Shown: piece by piece, positions 28,515 through 37,537 of the stretch | Layout of the letters: every line of letters begins with the position of its first letter | Position numbering within the stretch: the stretch's first letter is position 1 | Source: Novosphingobium sediminis | GTDB taxonomy: Bacteria > Pseudomonadota > Alphaproteobacteria > Sphingomonadales > Sphingomonadaceae | DNA length: 64,000 bases | Direction: 5' to 3' | NCBI RefSeq assembly: GCF_007991615.1 | Contig: NZ_BJYR01000013.1 | Coordinates: 62,001 to 126,000, forward strand | Notes under the pieces: model-generated | The model's input: only the letters and a program-made list of their open reading frames with translations | What the model was told of the DNA's origin: nothing | Database searches by the model: none | Position numbers and translations under genes: made by a program

Positions 28515-30110
28515 TCAAGTGACCATCGCGCGCAGGGTTTCGAGCCGATCCGCTTCGTGCGCCGGCTTGTCCTGCCGGATCCGATGGATGCGCGGAAAAC
28601 GCATCGCGACGCCCGATTTGTGCCGCTTGCTGAGGTGGACGGAATCGAACGCAACTTCGAACACGAGGCTGCGGTCTGTCTCGCGGACCGGGCCGTACTT
28701 CGCCACCGTATGCTGGCGGACATGCCGATCAAGGAACCGGAGTTCCTCATCGGTGAACCCGAAGTAGGCCTTGCCGACTGGCAGCAGTTCCGCACCGGCA
28801 TCGGGATCCCCGTTCCAGCAGCCGAAGGTGAAATCGGAATAGAACGACGAACGCTTGCCCGATCCGCGCTGCGCATACATCAGCACGCAATCAATCAGCA
28901 GCGGCTCACGCTTCCATTTGTACCAGAGCCCGGTCCTTCGCCCCGCAACATAGGGCGACTGGCGATGTTTGAGCATGACACCCTCGATTGCCGCATCGCG
29001 TGCGCCGGCGCGGATTTCGGCAAGGGCATCCATATCCTTCGCGTCAATCGTCCGGGACAAGTCGAAGCGTGCCGGGTCGAGATGCGGCAAGAGTTCTTCC
29101 AACCGGGTACGCCGCTGGGACCAGGGCAGCTCGCGCAGGTCTTCTCCGTTCAGGATGAGCAGATCGTAGAGTCGCACGAATGCTGGCGCCTCTGCCAGCA
29201 GGGTTTTGGAAACCGCTTTGCGGCCGAGCCGCTGCTGGAGGGCATTGAAGCTTGCAGCGCCGCCAGCCTCGCCGCCTTGCGCCGAGCCGCGGATCAGCAG
29301 TTCGCCATCGAGAACGGCCGGTAAGTGCAGCGCGCCCGCAATCTCCGGGAAGCTGGCCGAGATATCGTCGCCACCGCGCGAATAGACCCTTGTCTGCCCG
29401 CCTACGTGGACCAACTGGACCCTGATGCCATCCCATTTCCATTCGGCCACATAGTCCGCCAGATCGATCGTCTCCTTCTCCAACGGATGGGCGAGCATGA
29501 ACGGCCGGAACAATGGAAGGAGATCGGTTCGTGGTGGCGGCGCTGATCCGGCGGCCCATGCAAACAGGTCCGAGTATGGAGGCTGCTGGCCATGCCAGTA
29601 TTCTTCGACTTCATCGACGGGGACGGCAAAGGCTTGCGCGAAGGCGACCTTGGCGAGGCGGGCAGAGATTCCGATCCGCAGAGCGCCGGTGGCAAACTTG
29701 ATCAGCGCATAGCGGCCCTGCGCATCAAGACGGTCCAGCAGACCAGCAAGAACAATCGGTGCGCTGCCCCGTGTGGACTGTGACAGAATGTCCACCACTT
29801 CACCAAGCGTAGGGGGCGGGTCCTTTTGTGGCTGTTCCGGTTCGGGCCAAAGCAGGCTCGCTGTTTCTGCGGTATCGCCAACGAAATCGCGTGAGAGGGT
29901 CCACAAGACCGGATCGACTCGGCTCGCCATCAGTGTGCGGACGGTTCCGGCCTTGATCGCGGGAAAATCCACTGCGCTCGTCAGGGCTGCGAGTGCCCAG
30001 CCTCGATCAGGATCAGGGGATTCGCGCAAGTAGCGCGCGATCAACTCAAGCTTGCCGTTGCGCGAGGGGGTGAGCAGCAAGGCATCGAGGAGTGCGGCGA
30101 AGCGCTCCAT
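28515..30110 (-). CDS. ATP-dependent DNA ligase, cisplatin-damage-response type
   Basis: This 531-residue protein has an N-terminal helical DNA-binding region, a nucleotidyltransferase core and an OB fold. The adenylated lysine is in AEWKWDGIRVQLVH (motif I, about residue 231). VYSRGGDDISASFPEI and AVLDGELLIRG are motifs III and IIIa, EGVMLKHRQSPYVAGRRTGL with WYKWKRE give motifs IV and V, and GPVRETDRSLVFEVAFDSVH lies near the C-terminus. This is the ligase of the Lhr/ligase/exonuclease/PdeM repair set. The matching MBL exonuclease is 30 bp upstream on the same strand; helicase and phosphoesterase partners are not here. Confidence 0.93.
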   Translation of the reverse strand: MERFAALLDALLLTPSRNGKLELIARYLRESPDPDRGWALAALTSAVDFPAIKAGTVRTLMASRVDPVLWTLSRDFVGDTAETASLLWPEPEQPQKDPPPTLGEVVDILSQSTRGSAPIVLAGLLDRLDAQGRYALIKFATGALRIGISARLAKVAFAQAFAVPVDEVEEYWHGQQPPYSDLFAWAAGSAPPPRTDLLPLFRPFMLAHPLEKETIDLADYVAEWKWDGIRVQLVHVGGQTRVYSRGGDDISASFPEIAGALHLPAVLDGELLIRGSAQGGEAGGAASFNALQQRLGRKAVSKTLLAEAPAFVRLYDLLILNGEDLRELPWSQRRTRLEELLPHLDPARFDLSRTIDAKDMDALAEIRAGARDAAIEGVMLKHRQSPYVAGRRTGLWYKWKREPLLIDCVLMYAQRGSGKRSSFYSDFTFGCWNGDPDAGAELLPVGKAYFGFTDEELRFLDRHVRQHTVAKYGPVRETDRSLVFEVAFDSVHLSKRHKSGVAMRFPRIHRIRQDKPAHEADRLETLRAMVT

Positions 30111-30140
30111 CAGGACACCCCCTGGCCTAGCAGGGACATC

Positions 30141-31145
30141 CTAGTCATCTTCGTCGTCGTAACCGGTGAGGGCCAATGCACGGGCTTTGCGCTGGTGCAG
30201 CTCGCACCACCGGAGGAGTGCGTCCTCCCGGCCATGGGTGATCCACGTCTCTGCCGGATTCACGTCGGCGATTGTCGTGGTAAGTTCATTCCAATCAGCA
30301 TGATCCGAAATGACGAGCGGTAGCTCCACCCCCCGTTGGCGCACACGCTGACGAACACCCATCCATCCGCTGGCCATGGCCGTCAGCGGATCGGGCAGGC
30401 GTCTGCTCCAGCGATCAGTCAGCGCAGAAGGTGGACAGATGACAATCGCGCCGGCAAGTTCTGTCTTCGGCACGCCCGCAATCGATCTCAGATCCCCTAG
30501 CGGTATGCCAAGCGACTCATACAGCCGGCACATCGGTTCCATCGCGCCATGCAGGTAGATTGGCTCATGCCAGCCTGCCGCGCGGAGTTCGGCAATGATC
30601 CGCTGCGCCTTTCCCAAGGCGTAGGCTCCCACCAGGACACAGCGGTCCGGGTTGCTCGCGCGGGCGTCCAGCAGCTTCGTAATCTCGGTTCCGATCGGCG
30701 GGTGCCGGAAGACGGGCAGGCCGAAGGTAGCTTCGGTGATAAACAAGTCGCAGGAGGTAACCGCAAAAGGCTGGCAAGTCGGGTCGGAGCTCCGTTTGTA
30801 ATCGCCTGTCACGATCACCCGTTCGCCCGCATGTTCGAGCAGGATCTGCGCCGAGCCGAGTACATGCCCGGCCGGGAGAAAAGTCGCCAAAACGCCCCCG
30901 CCGATTGAGATCGGCTCGTGATAGGGTGCAGAGAGGGCACCTTCGGCAACGCCGTAGCGTACCCCCATGATGGCAAGCGTTTCGGCTGTCGCGACGGTTT
31001 GGCCATGCCCGCCCCGTGCGTGGTCTGCGTGGCCATGCGTAACCAATGCACGGGCAACGGGGCGCGCAGGATCGATCCAGGCGTCTGCCGGAACGATGCG
31101 GATGCCCATAGGGTCCGCTTTGATCCACGTGAAACATCCGGGCAT
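30141..31145 (-). CDS. Ligase-associated DNA exonuclease (MBL fold)
   Basis: This roughly 334-residue metallo-beta-lactamase-fold nuclease is of the SNM1/CPSF-like group. VTHGHADHARGGHG provides the HxHxDH motif. ATFLPAGHVLGSAQI, VIVTGDYKRSSDPTCQPF and FITEATFGLPVFRHP are the CASP-type blocks, and VISDHADWNELTTTI carries the late motif. It is cotranscribed with the ligase gene and likely trims DNA ends before sealing. Two start codons fit (31145 and 31157); a frame open to 31226 runs into the clpA terminator and is not used. Confidence 0.92.
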   Translation of the reverse strand: MPGCFTWIKADPMGIRIVPADAWIDPARPVARALVTHGHADHARGGHGQTVATAETLAIMGVRYGVAEGALSAPYHEPISIGGGVLATFLPAGHVLGSAQILLEHAGERVIVTGDYKRSSDPTCQPFAVTSCDLFITEATFGLPVFRHPPIGTEITKLLDARASNPDRCVLVGAYALGKAQRIIAELRAAGWHEPIYLHGAMEPMCRLYESLGIPLGDLRSIAGVPKTELAGAIVICPPSALTDRWSRRLPDPLTAMASGWMGVRQRVRQRGVELPLVISDHADWNELTTTIADVNPAETWITHGREDALLRWCELHQRKARALALTGYDDEDD

Positions 31146-31183
31146 GTACTGACGCATGCCGCGATCGCTGCGTAGTTGCCAGA

Positions 31184-31219
31184 GACAAAAAGGGCGGAGA
31201 CCCGAAGGCTCCGCCCTTT
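31184..31219 (-). terminator. Intrinsic terminator of clpA
   Basis: A perfect 11-bp stem (31189-31199 with 31209-31219, AAAGGGCGGAG and its complement) has a 9-nt loop. On the minus strand the second arm ends in a T-run. It lies 20 bp after the clpA stop. Confidence 0.85.
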
Positions 31220-31238
31220 GCTTCAATTGGCGCCTGTT

Positions 31239-33614
31239 TCAGGCCTCGTCGGCGTTCGGCTCCTCAGCCGTGGCCGAACCGCCCTTGCCCTTGCGCGTCT
31301 TCTTCTTGACGAGCTTCGGCGCGGCGGGGGTCAATTCGAACGACAATGCAGTCGGCTTGCCTTCCTCTTCCTTGAGGCTGACATGGACTTCGCCGCCGTT
31401 GGCCAGCTTGCCAAACAGCAGCTCTTCCGCGAGCGGCTTTTTGACCTTTTCCTGAATGACGCGGCCCATCGGACGCGCACCATAGAGCCGGTCATACCCT
31501 TGCTTGGCCAGCCAGGCGCGGGCTTCGCTGTCGAACTGAATATGCACATTCTGCTCGGCCAGCTGCAGTTCAAGCTGCAGGATGAACTTGTCAACCACGC
31601 GGCTGACGACTTCGGGCGGCAGGTAGGCGAACGGCACGATCGCATCGAGCCGGTTGCGGAATTCGGGGGTGAACATCTTCTTTACCGCCTCGTCACCAGC
31701 ATCCGCCTTCGAAACGTCGCCAAAGCCGATACCCTGACGCGCCATGTCGCTGGCGCCGGCATTGGTGGTCATGATCAGCACGACATTGCGGAAGTCGACC
31801 GTCTTGCCGTGATGATCGGTAAGACGACCGTTATCCATGACCTGCAGCAGGATGTTGAACAGGTCCGGATGCGCCTTCTCGATTTCGTCGAGCAGCAGCA
31901 CGCAATGCGGCTGCTGATCGATCGCATCAGTCAGGAGACCTCCCTGATCGAAGCCGACATAGCCCGGAGGCGCACCGATCAGGCGGCTGACCGAATGGCG
32001 TTCCATGTATTCGGACATGTCGAAGCGTTGCAGCGGGATGCCCATGATCTGGGCGAGGCTGCGCGCCACTTCGGTCTTGCCGACGCCGGTGGGGCCCGAA
32101 AACAGGAACGAGCCGATCGGCTTGTCCGGATCACGCAGGCCCGCGCGGCTGAGCTTCATTGCCGAGGACAGGACTTCGATCGCCTTGTCCTGGCCGAACA
32201 CCAGCCGCTTCAGGTCGCGGTCGAGATGTTCGAGCACCTTCTTGTCGTCACTCGAGACGGATTTGGGCGGGATGCGCGCCATTGTTGCAATGACCTGCTC
32301 GATCTCGCGCGCGGTAATCACCTTCTTGCGCTTCGAGGGCGGCACCAGCATCTGCATCGCGCCGACTTCATCGATCACGTCGATCGCCTTGTCCGGCAGC
32401 TTGCGGTCGTTGATATAGCGGGCCGAGAGCTCGACCGCCGTCTTGATCGCATCGGGGGTGTAGCGGACCTTGTGGTGCTCTTCGAAGGCAGTGCGCAGGC
32501 CCTTGAGGATCTTGATAGTATCTTCGATCGTCGGCTCGTTCACGTCGATCTTCTGGAAACGGCGCAGCAAGGCGCGGTCCTTCTCGAAGTGATTGCGGAA
32601 CTCTTTGTAGGTGGTCGAACCGATACAGCGGATCGTCCCGCCCGAGAGTGCAGGCTTGAGCAGGTTCGAGGCATCCATCGCGCCGCCGCTTGTTGCGCCG
32701 GCGCCGATTACAGTGTGGATTTCGTCGATGAACAGGATCGCGTGCGGCATCTTCTCGAGCTCCGAGACGACCTGCTTGAGGCGTTCCTCGAAATCGCCGC
32801 GATAGCGCGTGCCCGCCAGCAGTGCGCCCATGTCGAGCGAATAGATCACCGCCTCGCTGAGCACCTCGGGCACTTCGCCCTCGACGATCTTGCGCGCGAG
32901 GCCTTCCGCAATCGCGGTCTTGCCTACGCCCGGATCGCCCACATAGAGCGGGTTGTTCTTCGAGCGGCGGCACAGGATCTGGATTGTACGATCCACCTCG
33001 GGGCCGCGGCCGATCAGCGGGTCGACCTTGCCGTTCAGCGCCTTCTCGTTGAGATTGACGGTGAACTGGTCGAGCGCCGAATCCTTCTTAGCACCCGCTT
33101 TGGCTTCGTTTTTCTCTTCCTGCTGGGGCTGAGCCTCTTCGCTGCCCTTGGGGCTGCGGCTCTCAACCTGACGTCCGCCCTTGCCGATCCCGTGGCTGAT
33201 GAAGCTCACGGCATCGAGTCGGCTCATGTCCTGCTGCTGCAGGAAATAGACCGCATAAGAGTCGCGCTCGGAGAACAGTGCAACCAGCACGTTGGCGCCG
33301 GTAACCGTGTCCTTGCCGGAAGACTGGACATGGAGGATGGCGCGCTGGATCACCCGCTGGAAGCCAGCGGTGGGCTGCGGGTCAGCCTTGTCCTGCGTCT
33401 TCAGCGATTGATACTCCTGATCGAGATACTGGCGAACCACTTCGCCAAGGTCTCCCAGATCCACGCCGCAGGCTTGCATGACCTGTGCGGCGTCCGGATC
33501 GTCGATCAGTGCGAGCAGGAGATGCTCCAGAGTCGCATACTCATGGCTGCGCTCGGATGCATTGCTGAGCGCAGAATGCAGCGTCTTCTCAAGGCTTTGC
33601 GCGAAACTGGGCAT
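31239..33614 (-). CDS. clpA: ATP-dependent Clp protease ATP-binding subunit ClpA
   Basis: This 791-residue unfoldase works with ClpP. The N-domain starts SFAQSLEKTLHSALSNASER. AAA-1 has GDPGVGKTAIAEGLA and ILFIDEIHTVIGAGATSGG. AAA-2 has GPTGVGKTEVARSLA, GAPPGYVGFDQGGLLTDAI and VLLLDEIEKAHPD. The C-terminal tail is Lys-rich. The absence of the ClpB middle coiled coil supports ClpA rather than ClpB or ClpC. The start at 33614 is the family start; an open frame to 33680 adds 22 unrelated residues. The adaptor gene clpS is not adjacent. A strong terminator follows. Confidence 0.96.
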   Translation of the reverse strand: MPSFAQSLEKTLHSALSNASERSHEYATLEHLLLALIDDPDAAQVMQACGVDLGDLGEVVRQYLDQEYQSLKTQDKADPQPTAGFQRVIQRAILHVQSSGKDTVTGANVLVALFSERDSYAVYFLQQQDMSRLDAVSFISHGIGKGGRQVESRSPKGSEEAQPQQEEKNEAKAGAKKDSALDQFTVNLNEKALNGKVDPLIGRGPEVDRTIQILCRRSKNNPLYVGDPGVGKTAIAEGLARKIVEGEVPEVLSEAVIYSLDMGALLAGTRYRGDFEERLKQVVSELEKMPHAILFIDEIHTVIGAGATSGGAMDASNLLKPALSGGTIRCIGSTTYKEFRNHFEKDRALLRRFQKIDVNEPTIEDTIKILKGLRTAFEEHHKVRYTPDAIKTAVELSARYINDRKLPDKAIDVIDEVGAMQMLVPPSKRKKVITAREIEQVIATMARIPPKSVSSDDKKVLEHLDRDLKRLVFGQDKAIEVLSSAMKLSRAGLRDPDKPIGSFLFSGPTGVGKTEVARSLAQIMGIPLQRFDMSEYMERHSVSRLIGAPPGYVGFDQGGLLTDAIDQQPHCVLLLDEIEKAHPDLFNILLQVMDNGRLTDHHGKTVDFRNVVLIMTTNAGASDMARQGIGFGDVSKADAGDEAVKKMFTPEFRNRLDAIVPFAYLPPEVVSRVVDKFILQLELQLAEQNVHIQFDSEARAWLAKQGYDRLYGARPMGRVIQEKVKKPLAEELLFGKLANGGEVHVSLKEEEGKPTALSFELTPAAPKLVKKKTRKGKGGSATAEEPNADEA

Positions 33615-33766
33615 GACACTTCTTTCTCGTCGACCGTGAGGTGGCCGATCTCGGCTGATTCCCTTGCGGGAGATGAACATGCTTGCGCTTAACCGGGGCT
33701 AAACCGAAGCTGCGCAAAAGGGACATCCGGCCGGGCGCAGTGCCCGCCTTGATGACAATATGGGAA

Positions 33767-33793
33767 CGCCGCCCGCCAAGGTGAAGGGCGGCG
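33767..33793 (-). terminator. Hairpin after the DUF1192 gene
   Basis: Eight-base GC-only arms (33767-33774 and 33786-33793) flank an 11-nt loop 5 bp past the DUF1192 stop. The minus-strand tail is only moderately T-rich. Confidence 0.5.
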
Positions 33794-33797
33794 CAAA

Positions 33798-34016
33798 TCA
33801 TGATCCACTGCCCTGTGGTGAGGGCGTGCCAAACAGAGCGTCCGCAGCACGGCGATGGGCTGCGGCCTTGTCGCGATGCGCGATGACCCGGGCGATCTCC
33901 GCCTCAAGCAAGGACACGCGCTCATCAAGCTCATGGTGCGAAAAACTGTCGAGCGATTCCGAGGCCAGCTGGCTGGCCAGATCGCCTTTCGGGCGCGGGC
34001 GCTCATCAAGTTCCAT
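33798..34016 (-). CDS. DUF1192 family small protein
   Basis: This 72-residue protein has the DUF1192 pattern RPRPKGDLASQLASESLDSF, then HHELDERVSLLEAEIARVIA and AHRRAADALF. It is an amphipathic helical pair. It is transcribed divergently from the quinone oxidoreductase gene across 129 bp, an arrangement I recall from other alphaproteobacteria. The start at 34016 excludes a 37-residue unrelated extension. The function is unknown. Confidence 0.82.
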   Translation of the reverse strand: MELDERPRPKGDLASQLASESLDSFSHHELDERVSLLEAEIARVIAHRDKAAAHRRAADALFGTPSPQGSGS

Positions 34017-34145
34017 CGCTGTGCACTTTGTGGTTGCTAGAGCCTTGCTGTCAACCGGCTCCGTAGGTACTTGGCGCTGCGAACTGTTTACCAATTCGCG
34101 GCGCAATCCAATACCAGACCGCCGCAACGCATCAGGGGGCGTGGC

Positions 34146-35150
34146 ATGAAGCCGGTACCAGCGACAATGACCGCCGTGGGGTTTGATTCTCCAGGTGCGC
34201 CAGAAGTGCTGCGGGAGGAAACTTTGCCCGTTCCCGTGCCTGGCGCAGGGCAGGTTCTCCTGCGGGTCGCATATGCTGGGGTCAATCGGCCGGACGTCAT
34301 CCAGCGACAGGGCTTTTATCCGCCCCCGCCAGGTGCTTCGCCCATTCCCGGTCTGGAAGTTTCAGGGCAGGTCGTCGCGGCAGGTGCTGGCGTCACGACG
34401 CCGTTTGTCGGCCAGTTGGTCTGTGCCCTCATCGCAGGCGGCGGATATGCAGAGTATTGTCTTGCCGAAGCGGCCTTGTGCCTGCCCGTTCCCGAGGGCC
34501 TGCCGCTCGATCAGGCTGCTGCGCTGCCGGAAACGTTGTTTACGGTTTGGCACAATGTTTTCGAACGCGGTTGGGCGACCGAAGGCGAGCGCGTCCTTGT
34601 GCATGGTGGTACCAGCGGAATCGGCACCATGGCGATCCTGCTCGGCAAGCTGTTTGGTCTCGAAGTCATCGTGACCTGTGGCGGGGCGGACAAATGCGCC
34701 GCTGCGCTCGCGCTCGGTGCTGCTCATGCGATTAACTACAAAGCCAGTGATTTCGTCGAGGAAGTGGCCCGAATCACCAATGGTGCCGGGGTGCATCTCG
34801 TGCTCGACATGGTCGCAGGAGACTACGTCGCTCGGAACCTCAAGTGCCTTGCCGATGACGGCCGACATGTGACCATCGCGGTGCAGGGCGGTGTGCGGGC
34901 CGAACTCAATATGGCCGAAGTAATGCGTCGGAGGATTACGCTCACTGGTTCGACTTTGCGGCCTCGGTCCAATGAATTCAAAGGATTGCTTGCAGACGAA
35001 ATCCATTCAATGGTCTGGCCGCTGGTCGCTGACGGGCTGCTTCGGCCAGTGATGGACATGTCTTTCCCGCTTGCCGAGGCTGCCGCCGCGCATAGCCGGA
35101 TGGAAGCCGGAGCACATATCGGCAAGATTGTCCTCGTCGCAAATCAATAG
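34146..35150 (+). CDS. NAD(P)H-quinone oxidoreductase (PIG3-like MDR family)
   Basis: This 334-residue zinc-less medium-chain reductase contains LLRVAYAGVNRPDVIQRQGF, YPPPPGASPIPGLEVSGQVV, the nucleotide-binding loop VLVHGGTSGIGTMAILLGKL, and CLADDGRHVTIAVQGG. The PPPPGAS and NRPDV blocks place it with the TP53I3/PIG3 quinone oxidoreductases. It likely reduces quinones with NADPH. The start at 34146 follows an AGGGGG site; an in-frame ATG lies 7 codons further on. It belongs to a different subgroup from the decayed oxidoreductase at 21.7 kb. Confidence 0.9.
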   Translation: MKPVPATMTAVGFDSPGAPEVLREETLPVPVPGAGQVLLRVAYAGVNRPDVIQRQGFYPPPPGASPIPGLEVSGQVVAAGAGVTTPFVGQLVCALIAGGGYAEYCLAEAALCLPVPEGLPLDQAAALPETLFTVWHNVFERGWATEGERVLVHGGTSGIGTMAILLGKLFGLEVIVTCGGADKCAAALALGAAHAINYKASDFVEEVARITNGAGVHLVLDMVAGDYVARNLKCLADDGRHVTIAVQGGVRAELNMAEVMRRRITLTGSTLRPRSNEFKGLLADEIHSMVWPLVADGLLRPVMDMSFPLAEAAAAHSRMEAGAHIGKIVLVANQ

Positions 35151-35231
35151 GCGTCAGGGCCATCTTCGCAGTCGAATCGATGGGAATGGGCTTGCCGTAG
35201 GCAGCCCTCTAGCCTACATCGCGGGCACGAT

Positions 35232-35263
35232 GGCCGCTCCGCAAGGGGCGGCCCTTATTGTTT
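35232..35263 (+). terminator. Probable intrinsic terminator after the quinone oxidoreductase gene
   Basis: Nine-base arms (35232-35240 and 35245-35253) with one G-U pair and a GCAA tetraloop are followed by TTATTGTTT. It lies about 80 bp after the stop and 23 bp before the TrcR-like start. Confidence 0.6.
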
Positions 35264-35285
35264 CCGCTGTCCGGAGGGGCTCCCC

Positions 35286-35993
35286 TTGAGCAACCAGTCC
35301 ACCTTTCCACTGATGCCCCATGCCACGGCATCGTGGCTTGTCGACAACACCGCGCTGACCTTCGAGCAGATTGCCGAGTTCTGCGGACTGCACATTCTCG
35401 AAGTGCAGGCGATGGCCGATGATCTTGCCGGTGCGAAGTATACCGGCCGCGACCCGGTCCACTCGGGCGAACTGACCCAGAGTGAGATCGAGCGTGGTCA
35501 GGCCAACCCAGATTACCGCCTGCGCATGCAGAAGGCGCCGATCTCGGTGAGCCGCACCAAGGGCCCGCGTTATACGCCTGTCTCCAAGCGTCAGGACAAG
35601 CCGGACGGCATCGCCTGGATCCTGCGCCATCATCCCGAGATCTCGGATGCGCAGATCGGCAAGCTGATCGGCACCACGCGCAACACGATTGCCGCGATCC
35701 GTGATCGCAGCCACTGGAACATCTCGAACATCAACCCGAAGGATCCGGTAACGCTGGGTCTGTGCTCGCAGCGTGAACTCGATGCGCTCGTTGCCAAGGC
35801 AGCCAAGCGCGCGGGGATCGAAGAAGACGATACCGCAAACAATCTGCGCCTTGGCAATGACCGCGAGGCCTTGATCGAGGAACTGCGCGCCGAGCGTGAG
35901 GCACATGCCAAGGCTGCATCGCAGGCTGCTCAGGAAGCCGAAGCGGCTGCCTGGCTTGAAGCGCGCCGTGCCGAGGGCATTTCGGACAGCTAA
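35286..35993 (+). CDS. DUF1013 family cell-cycle regulator, TrcR-like
   Basis: This 235-residue protein starts at a TTG with GGAGGGG upstream. The DUF1013 pattern is complete: ASWLVDNTALTFEQIAEFCG, LHILEVQAMAD, RHHPEISDAQIGKLIGTTRN, TIAAIRDRSHWN. The middle looks like a helix-turn-helix (DAQIGKLIGTTRNTI). The C-terminus is a charged coiled coil. Family members are annotated as the cell-cycle transcriptional regulator TrcR in alphaproteobacteria. Regulatory function is inferred. A strong terminator follows. Confidence 0.88.
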   Translation: MSNQSTFPLMPHATASWLVDNTALTFEQIAEFCGLHILEVQAMADDLAGAKYTGRDPVHSGELTQSEIERGQANPDYRLRMQKAPISVSRTKGPRYTPVSKRQDKPDGIAWILRHHPEISDAQIGKLIGTTRNTIAAIRDRSHWNISNINPKDPVTLGLCSQRELDALVAKAAKRAGIEEDDTANNLRLGNDREALIEELRAEREAHAKAASQAAQEAEAAAWLEARRAEGISDS

Positions 35994-36040
35994 ATCCGCA
36001 ACCTTCCAAGCCCTTCCCTGCGTCGGGCATCAGAGATCTG

Positions 36041-36072
36041 AACCCCTCCCCTCACCGGGAGGGGTTTTCGTT
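36041..36072 (+). terminator. Intrinsic terminator of the TrcR-like gene
   Basis: A perfect 10-bp stem (36041-36050, AACCCCTCCC, with 36057-36066) has a CTCACC loop and then TTTTCGTTT. It lies between the convergent TrcR-like and bactofilin genes. Confidence 0.9.
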
Positions 36073-36495
36073 TCAGCTTGCGAGATCGGGCGTCGTATCG
36101 CTCGTGGCCGGCTCAAGCCCATGGCTCAGCCGCCCGTCAATATGGGCGCCCTGTTCGATCGTCAGTACGTCGTACTTCACATCGCCGCAGATCCGGGCGG
36201 TCTTGACGATCACCAGTTGTCCCACTTCGATACCGCCACGTACTGTCCCCGCCAACCGCGCGGTCTGCGCCCGGATAGCGCCGTGGATGGCGCTCGCTTC
36301 GCCCTGAACAAGGCCTGCGCAAGTAATGTCGCCTTCGACATGACCGTCGATGTGCAGCTCTGCGCTCGCGGTGATGTCGCCCTTCACGGCAAGATCGGCG
36401 CCCAGGACTGAGAATGTTGGCGTTGCCATGGCGCTACCTGGCCCGGCCGACCGGCTGACCGTGTCCTGCCCCGGTACTGGCTTCTTGGAAAACAT
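36073..36495 (-). CDS. Bactofilin
   Basis: This 140-residue polymer-forming protein starts MFSKKPVPG and has the bactofilin beta-helix core: FSVLGADLAVKGDITASAEL, HIDGHVEGDITCAGLVQGEA, RAQTARLAGTVRGGIEVGQL, then KYDVLTIEQGAHIDGRLSHG. Bactofilins form membrane-associated filaments that position wall enzymes. The gene starts 62 bp inside the end of the M23 peptidase gene, a well-known functional partner. A later ATG (36429) would remove the overlap but also the typical MFSKK start. Confidence 0.93.
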   Translation of the reverse strand: MFSKKPVPGQDTVSRSAGPGSAMATPTFSVLGADLAVKGDITASAELHIDGHVEGDITCAGLVQGEASAIHGAIRAQTARLAGTVRGGIEVGQLVIVKTARICGDVKYDVLTIEQGAHIDGRLSHGLEPATSDTTPDLAS

Positions 36496-37537
36496 GCGGC
36501 ATCGCCTCCAGAAACGGCCGCGGATCGACCGGACGGTCGGCAATCCGCACTTCGAAATGCAAATGAGGTCCGGTGGAGCGGCCAGTGCTACCGATTGCGC
36601 CTATGACACGGCCCGGACCCACGACCTGACCAACGCGGGCCACGATCCGCGACATGTGTGCGTAGCGGGTTAGCAAACCATTGCCGTGGCTGATCTCTAC
36701 GCAGTTGCCGTAGCCCTGTTTCACGCCGGTAAAGCTGACCGTGCCTGCCGCCGCCGCGAGGATGGGGGCACCGATGGGCCCGCGGAAATCTAGGCCGGCA
36801 TGGAAAGCGCCGCCCCCGGTGAAGGGATCGACCCGGTAGCCGAACCCGCTCGAGATATAATCAAGGCTGGCCGGGAGCGTATTCGGGATGCGCACCAGCG
36901 CCTGCTCCATCGCACTCATCCGCGCAAGGCTGGCGCCGAAGCGGGCGAACCGGGGATCAAGCTTGTTGTCCGGACCGGTGGCCATCGGGATCAGCGGGCC
37001 TCCCATCGCGCTGCGGTCCGAAGGCGCCACGGTGCGGGGGTTCAGGCCAAGGCGCCGCATGGCCATTTCCGCGCGCGCTGAACGCATATCCGCATAGCGT
37101 GTTAGCGTCTCGATAAACGCAAGTTGCTGGGCCTCGACCTGCGCCAAGCCAGTCGCTTCAGGCAGGATCATCGAGATTTTGCGGACTGTCTTGCTGGCTT
37201 CTTCGGTGCTGTCTGAAACCGAGCCGGACGGCAGTGTCCGGGGAAGCGGACCGATTGCGCCCTGTACGCTCTTTTCGATGAAGTCCTGACGTTTCGCGAG
37301 ATCGCTTGCGACTGATCCCAAGCTGGATCGATACCTCGTGACGCGGCTCTCCGCGGTTGCGACGGCGGCCTCACGTTCCAGTAGCGAGGCCTGATTGTAG
37401 ACTGCGAGAGCCTGGCTGACGACCATCCAGCCCATCATCAGCACCCATACCAGGACGGCCGCCGCAATCGCGCCCGCAACGCGCATCTGCAGCTGCGCGG
37501 AAACACGGATGAAACGCACGTGCCCATTTGAGCGCAT
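36434..37537 (-). CDS. M23 family metallopeptidase, bactofilin-associated
   Basis: This 367-residue protein has an N-terminal transmembrane helix (IAAAVLVWVLMMGWMVV, residues 24-40), a periplasmic coiled coil and a C-terminal LytM domain. Active-site residues are intact: FHAGLDFRGPIGAPIL, RYAHMSRIV, GPHLHFEVR. Such enzymes (for example LmdC and Csd1 types) work with bactofilins in cell-shape control. ATG 37537 is the first canonical start, but the frame stays open for 57 more codons upstream that read like coding sequence (ALVERVRSWFPDREFF) without ATG, GTG or TTG. Confidence 0.9.
   Translation of the reverse strand: MRSNGHVRFIRVSAQLQMRVAGAIAAAVLVWVLMMGWMVVSQALAVYNQASLLEREAAVATAESRVTRYRSSLGSVASDLAKRQDFIEKSVQGAIGPLPRTLPSGSVSDSTEEASKTVRKISMILPEATGLAQVEAQQLAFIETLTRYADMRSARAEMAMRRLGLNPRTVAPSDRSAMGGPLIPMATGPDNKLDPRFARFGASLARMSAMEQALVRIPNTLPASLDYISSGFGYRVDPFTGGGAFHAGLDFRGPIGAPILAAAAGTVSFTGVKQGYGNCVEISHGNGLLTRYAHMSRIVARVGQVVGPGRVIGAIGSTGRSTGPHLHFEVRIADRPVDPRPFLEAMPHVFQEASTGAGHGQPVGRAR

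Noticed and set aside
31176..33692. 838-codon open frame opposite clpA
   Set aside because: It mirrors clpA codons; the protein is low-complexity His/Arg/Asp-rich with no domain. High GC leaves the antisense frame open by chance.
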